Origin: Polyporus tsugae
Lineage: Eukaryota; Basidiomycota; Agaricomycetes; Polyporales; Polyporaceae
Direction: 5' to 3'
DNA: 64,000 nt
NCBI GenBank assembly: GCA_024305745.1
Contig: JAHRBS010000002.1
Span: 496,001-560,000, forward strand
Positions 62,661 to 64,000 of the stretch are shown one piece after another. The notes under the pieces were generated by a model. It was not told the DNA's origin. It made no database searches and saw only the letters and a program-made list of their open reading frames with translations. Each line of letters opens with the position of its first letter. Positions within the stretch are counted from its first letter, which is position 1. The position numbers were made by a program, and so were the translations under genes.

Positions 62661-62857
62661 TCGTCAGCCCGTTTTAGGTAGATGTGGTTGACTTGCGATC
62701 CGAGCCTGAAGTCCAACCAACGGGTATATAAGGAGTCCCGTCTTGCCACTGCTCCCCATCCAGCTTCATACCATCCACTTCGCTACCACCGTCTCTCAAC
62801 GCATACCACACACTTCGTTACCCCTCTTCATCCCCAACTTCACACAACTCGTTCATC

Positions 62858-63321
62858 ATGTTCTCTAGCACTACCAACAGCGGCGAGCCCAGGTAAGCCC
62901 CCTCCTCCCTCTCCACCCCCGCCAATCCCTCCATGTCCGAACTCATCGCTGACGTCCATCGTACGAAACAGCAAGGCCACTGGCCAGCTCCACTCTCTCA
63001 AGGGTACCGCCGTCGAGGCCGTCGGCAACATGACCGGCTCCGAGTCCTGGACCAAGTCGGGCAAGGAGGAGCACGCCCAGGGCGAGGGCGAGGTCAGGGC
63101 CGCCCAGGCGAAGGGCTACGCCGAGGGCACCAAGGACCGCGTCGTCGGTAAGAAGGACGCCGTCGTCGGCGCCGTCACGGGCGACCGCGAGCAGGAGACC
63201 GTCGGTAAGTTTTCCAGGCCGAGTTCACTGTTCGTCTGACGTTGATGGTTGACCTGTTGCTGCAGGCAACGTCCGCAACGACAAGGGCGAGGCCCAGCAG
63301 GACTTCAACAAGAGCTCGTGA
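62858..63321 (+). CDS. CsbD-like stress-response protein, paralogue 2
   Basis: Three exons (62858-62892, 62972-63204, 63266-63321) give 107 residues, the same length as paralogue 1. It has [57 protein letters not shown] and [17 protein letters not shown]. Intron positions and the 233-nt middle exon are identical to paralogue 1, so the pair is an inverted duplication. TATATAAG at 62725-62732 lies 126 bp upstream of the ATG. Confidence 0.92.
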
Positions 63322-63898
63322 GCTCGTGGTCCTGACCGCATAGAGTGTACAATAGACTACATTACGCCGCCGTAATGTTGGGACCTTTGTATCATACCAG
63401 TGTATTCCCAGATCGCATGACTGCATATAAACCCCATTCATTTATCCAACAGGAACGACCAAATACGTCACAAGTGGCGGGGTGTTATTCGATTTACAGG
63501 GAGTCATGGATGTGGGTGCTGTTGTACATGCAAAGTTGGAGAGGCATATCCAGAACGATGTGGTACGTTTGAGATCTATTCGGGGATCGCGGACTAGAGT
63601 ATGGACGCAGAATTGTAATGCAAAGATACCTACCTGTATGTGTGCGCTTAAACAGAAGGTCCAAGTGATGCTACACGAAAATCATTAATCATGAGCGTGC
63701 GGCCGGTGAGGTACAGTGGATCAATGGCGGCGGGATTAGGGTAATCGCGAAAGGTCGAAGGGGAGAACGAAACAAACTTTACACTGCAAGACGAGGCGGA
63801 TCATTAGGCGCGGGAAGCCGCAGCATTATTTTATCCGACGTCTTCGTAATGTCGATGAGTTCGTAGGCCAGGCAAGACGCGACGAGCACTTGCGTCGT
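63322..63898. other. Intergenic region at the right end
   Basis: No gene is seen. It probably contains the 3' UTR of the CsbD-like gene and of a minus-strand gene that enters from the right edge. Confidence 0.5.
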
Positions 63899-64000
63899 TC
63901 AGCGCGGGGCAGGAAGATCTTGCTGGGGAATATCCTGCGTAGACACCGTCAGGGGGGACATGACAGGCGACGAAAGCCTGAGCGTGTCCATCGCCAAGCC
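63899..64000 (-). CDS. 3' end of an unidentified gene (partial)
   Basis: A minus-strand frame enters from the right edge and stops at 63899, giving about 33 residues (LAMDTLRLSSPVM, then QDIPQQDLPAPR). The composition resembles a disordered C-terminal tail. With so little sequence this may be chance. Confidence 0.3.
   Translation of the reverse strand, partial: GLAMDTLRLSSPVMSPLTVSTQDIPQQDLPAPR

Larger units (their letters stand above)
62016..62857. promoter_or_regulatory. Shared divergent promoter of the CsbD-like pair
   Basis: This 842-bp interval separates the two starts. It has TATA boxes facing each way (TATAAA minus, 62098-62103; TATATAAG plus, 62725-62732). Two perfect CRE palindromes lie at 62631-62638 and 62653-62660, with a half-site-like ttgcgtcac near 62152. 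CRE sites are the targets of ATF/CREB-type bZIP factors used in fungal stress signalling (known biology); use here is inferred. Confidence 0.7.

Overview
The window is nuclear DNA from a filamentous basidiomycete, most likely an Agaricomycete. The evidence is dense short GT-AG introns (about 41-110 nt, many genes with 8-16 exons and several micro-exons of 9-16 nt), intergenic gaps of 0.3-2.2 kb, and families typical of that group: a DUF6535-like membrane protein, a basidiomycete WD40-like protein, F-box proteins, CsbD-like stress proteins and a YANK kinase. I assembled most gene models by hand, joining exons so that splice phase and total length agree. Family names come from recognisable motifs, not from a database search.

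Layout. 0-13 kb: an alpha-L-rhamnosidase (GH78) gene, two tandem NAD-dependent epimerase paralogues, a long WD40-like gene and an MFS sugar transporter, which together look like a small sugar-handling neighbourhood. 13-16 kb: first copy of a CK1-like kinase. 17-21 kb: a macro-domain gene and a YANK/STK32-type kinase, divergently arranged. 22.8-26 kb: a TRP-type (Yvc1-like) vacuolar channel. 27-28 kb: an F-box-like protein. 28.8-31.3 kb: second kinase copy (pseudogene) and a decayed gene. 31.7-37.4 kb: a conserved housekeeping block with CCT5 (chaperonin), PP2A catalytic subunit and eIF1A. 37.8-43.5 kb: a mosaic of material also found at the left end, namely an inverted second GH78 gene, a third kinase copy (pseudogene) and a relic of the epimerase. 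43.6-45.5 kb: an F-box gene broken by a 14-bp tandem duplication. 46.9-48.9 kb: a membrane-anchored GH17 glucanase. 50.3-52.5 kb: a RhoGAP. 53.2-57.9 kb: a DUF6535-type membrane protein and a formin-type GTPase-binding (GBD/FH3) protein. 58.8-60.3 kb: a conserved basidiomycete protein of unknown function. 61.6-63.3 kb: a divergent pair of CsbD-like stress genes sharing a promoter with two perfect CRE (TGACGTCA) sites.

The most notable structure is the segmental duplication pattern. A 2.75-kb GH78 unit occurs twice in inverted orientation 34 kb apart. A CK1-like kinase unit occurs three times, every copy damaged, and two copies carry the same nonsense codon. An epimerase relic lies beside the second GH78/kinase pair. 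I found no transposase, reverse transcriptase, LTR, rRNA, tRNA or CRISPR array.
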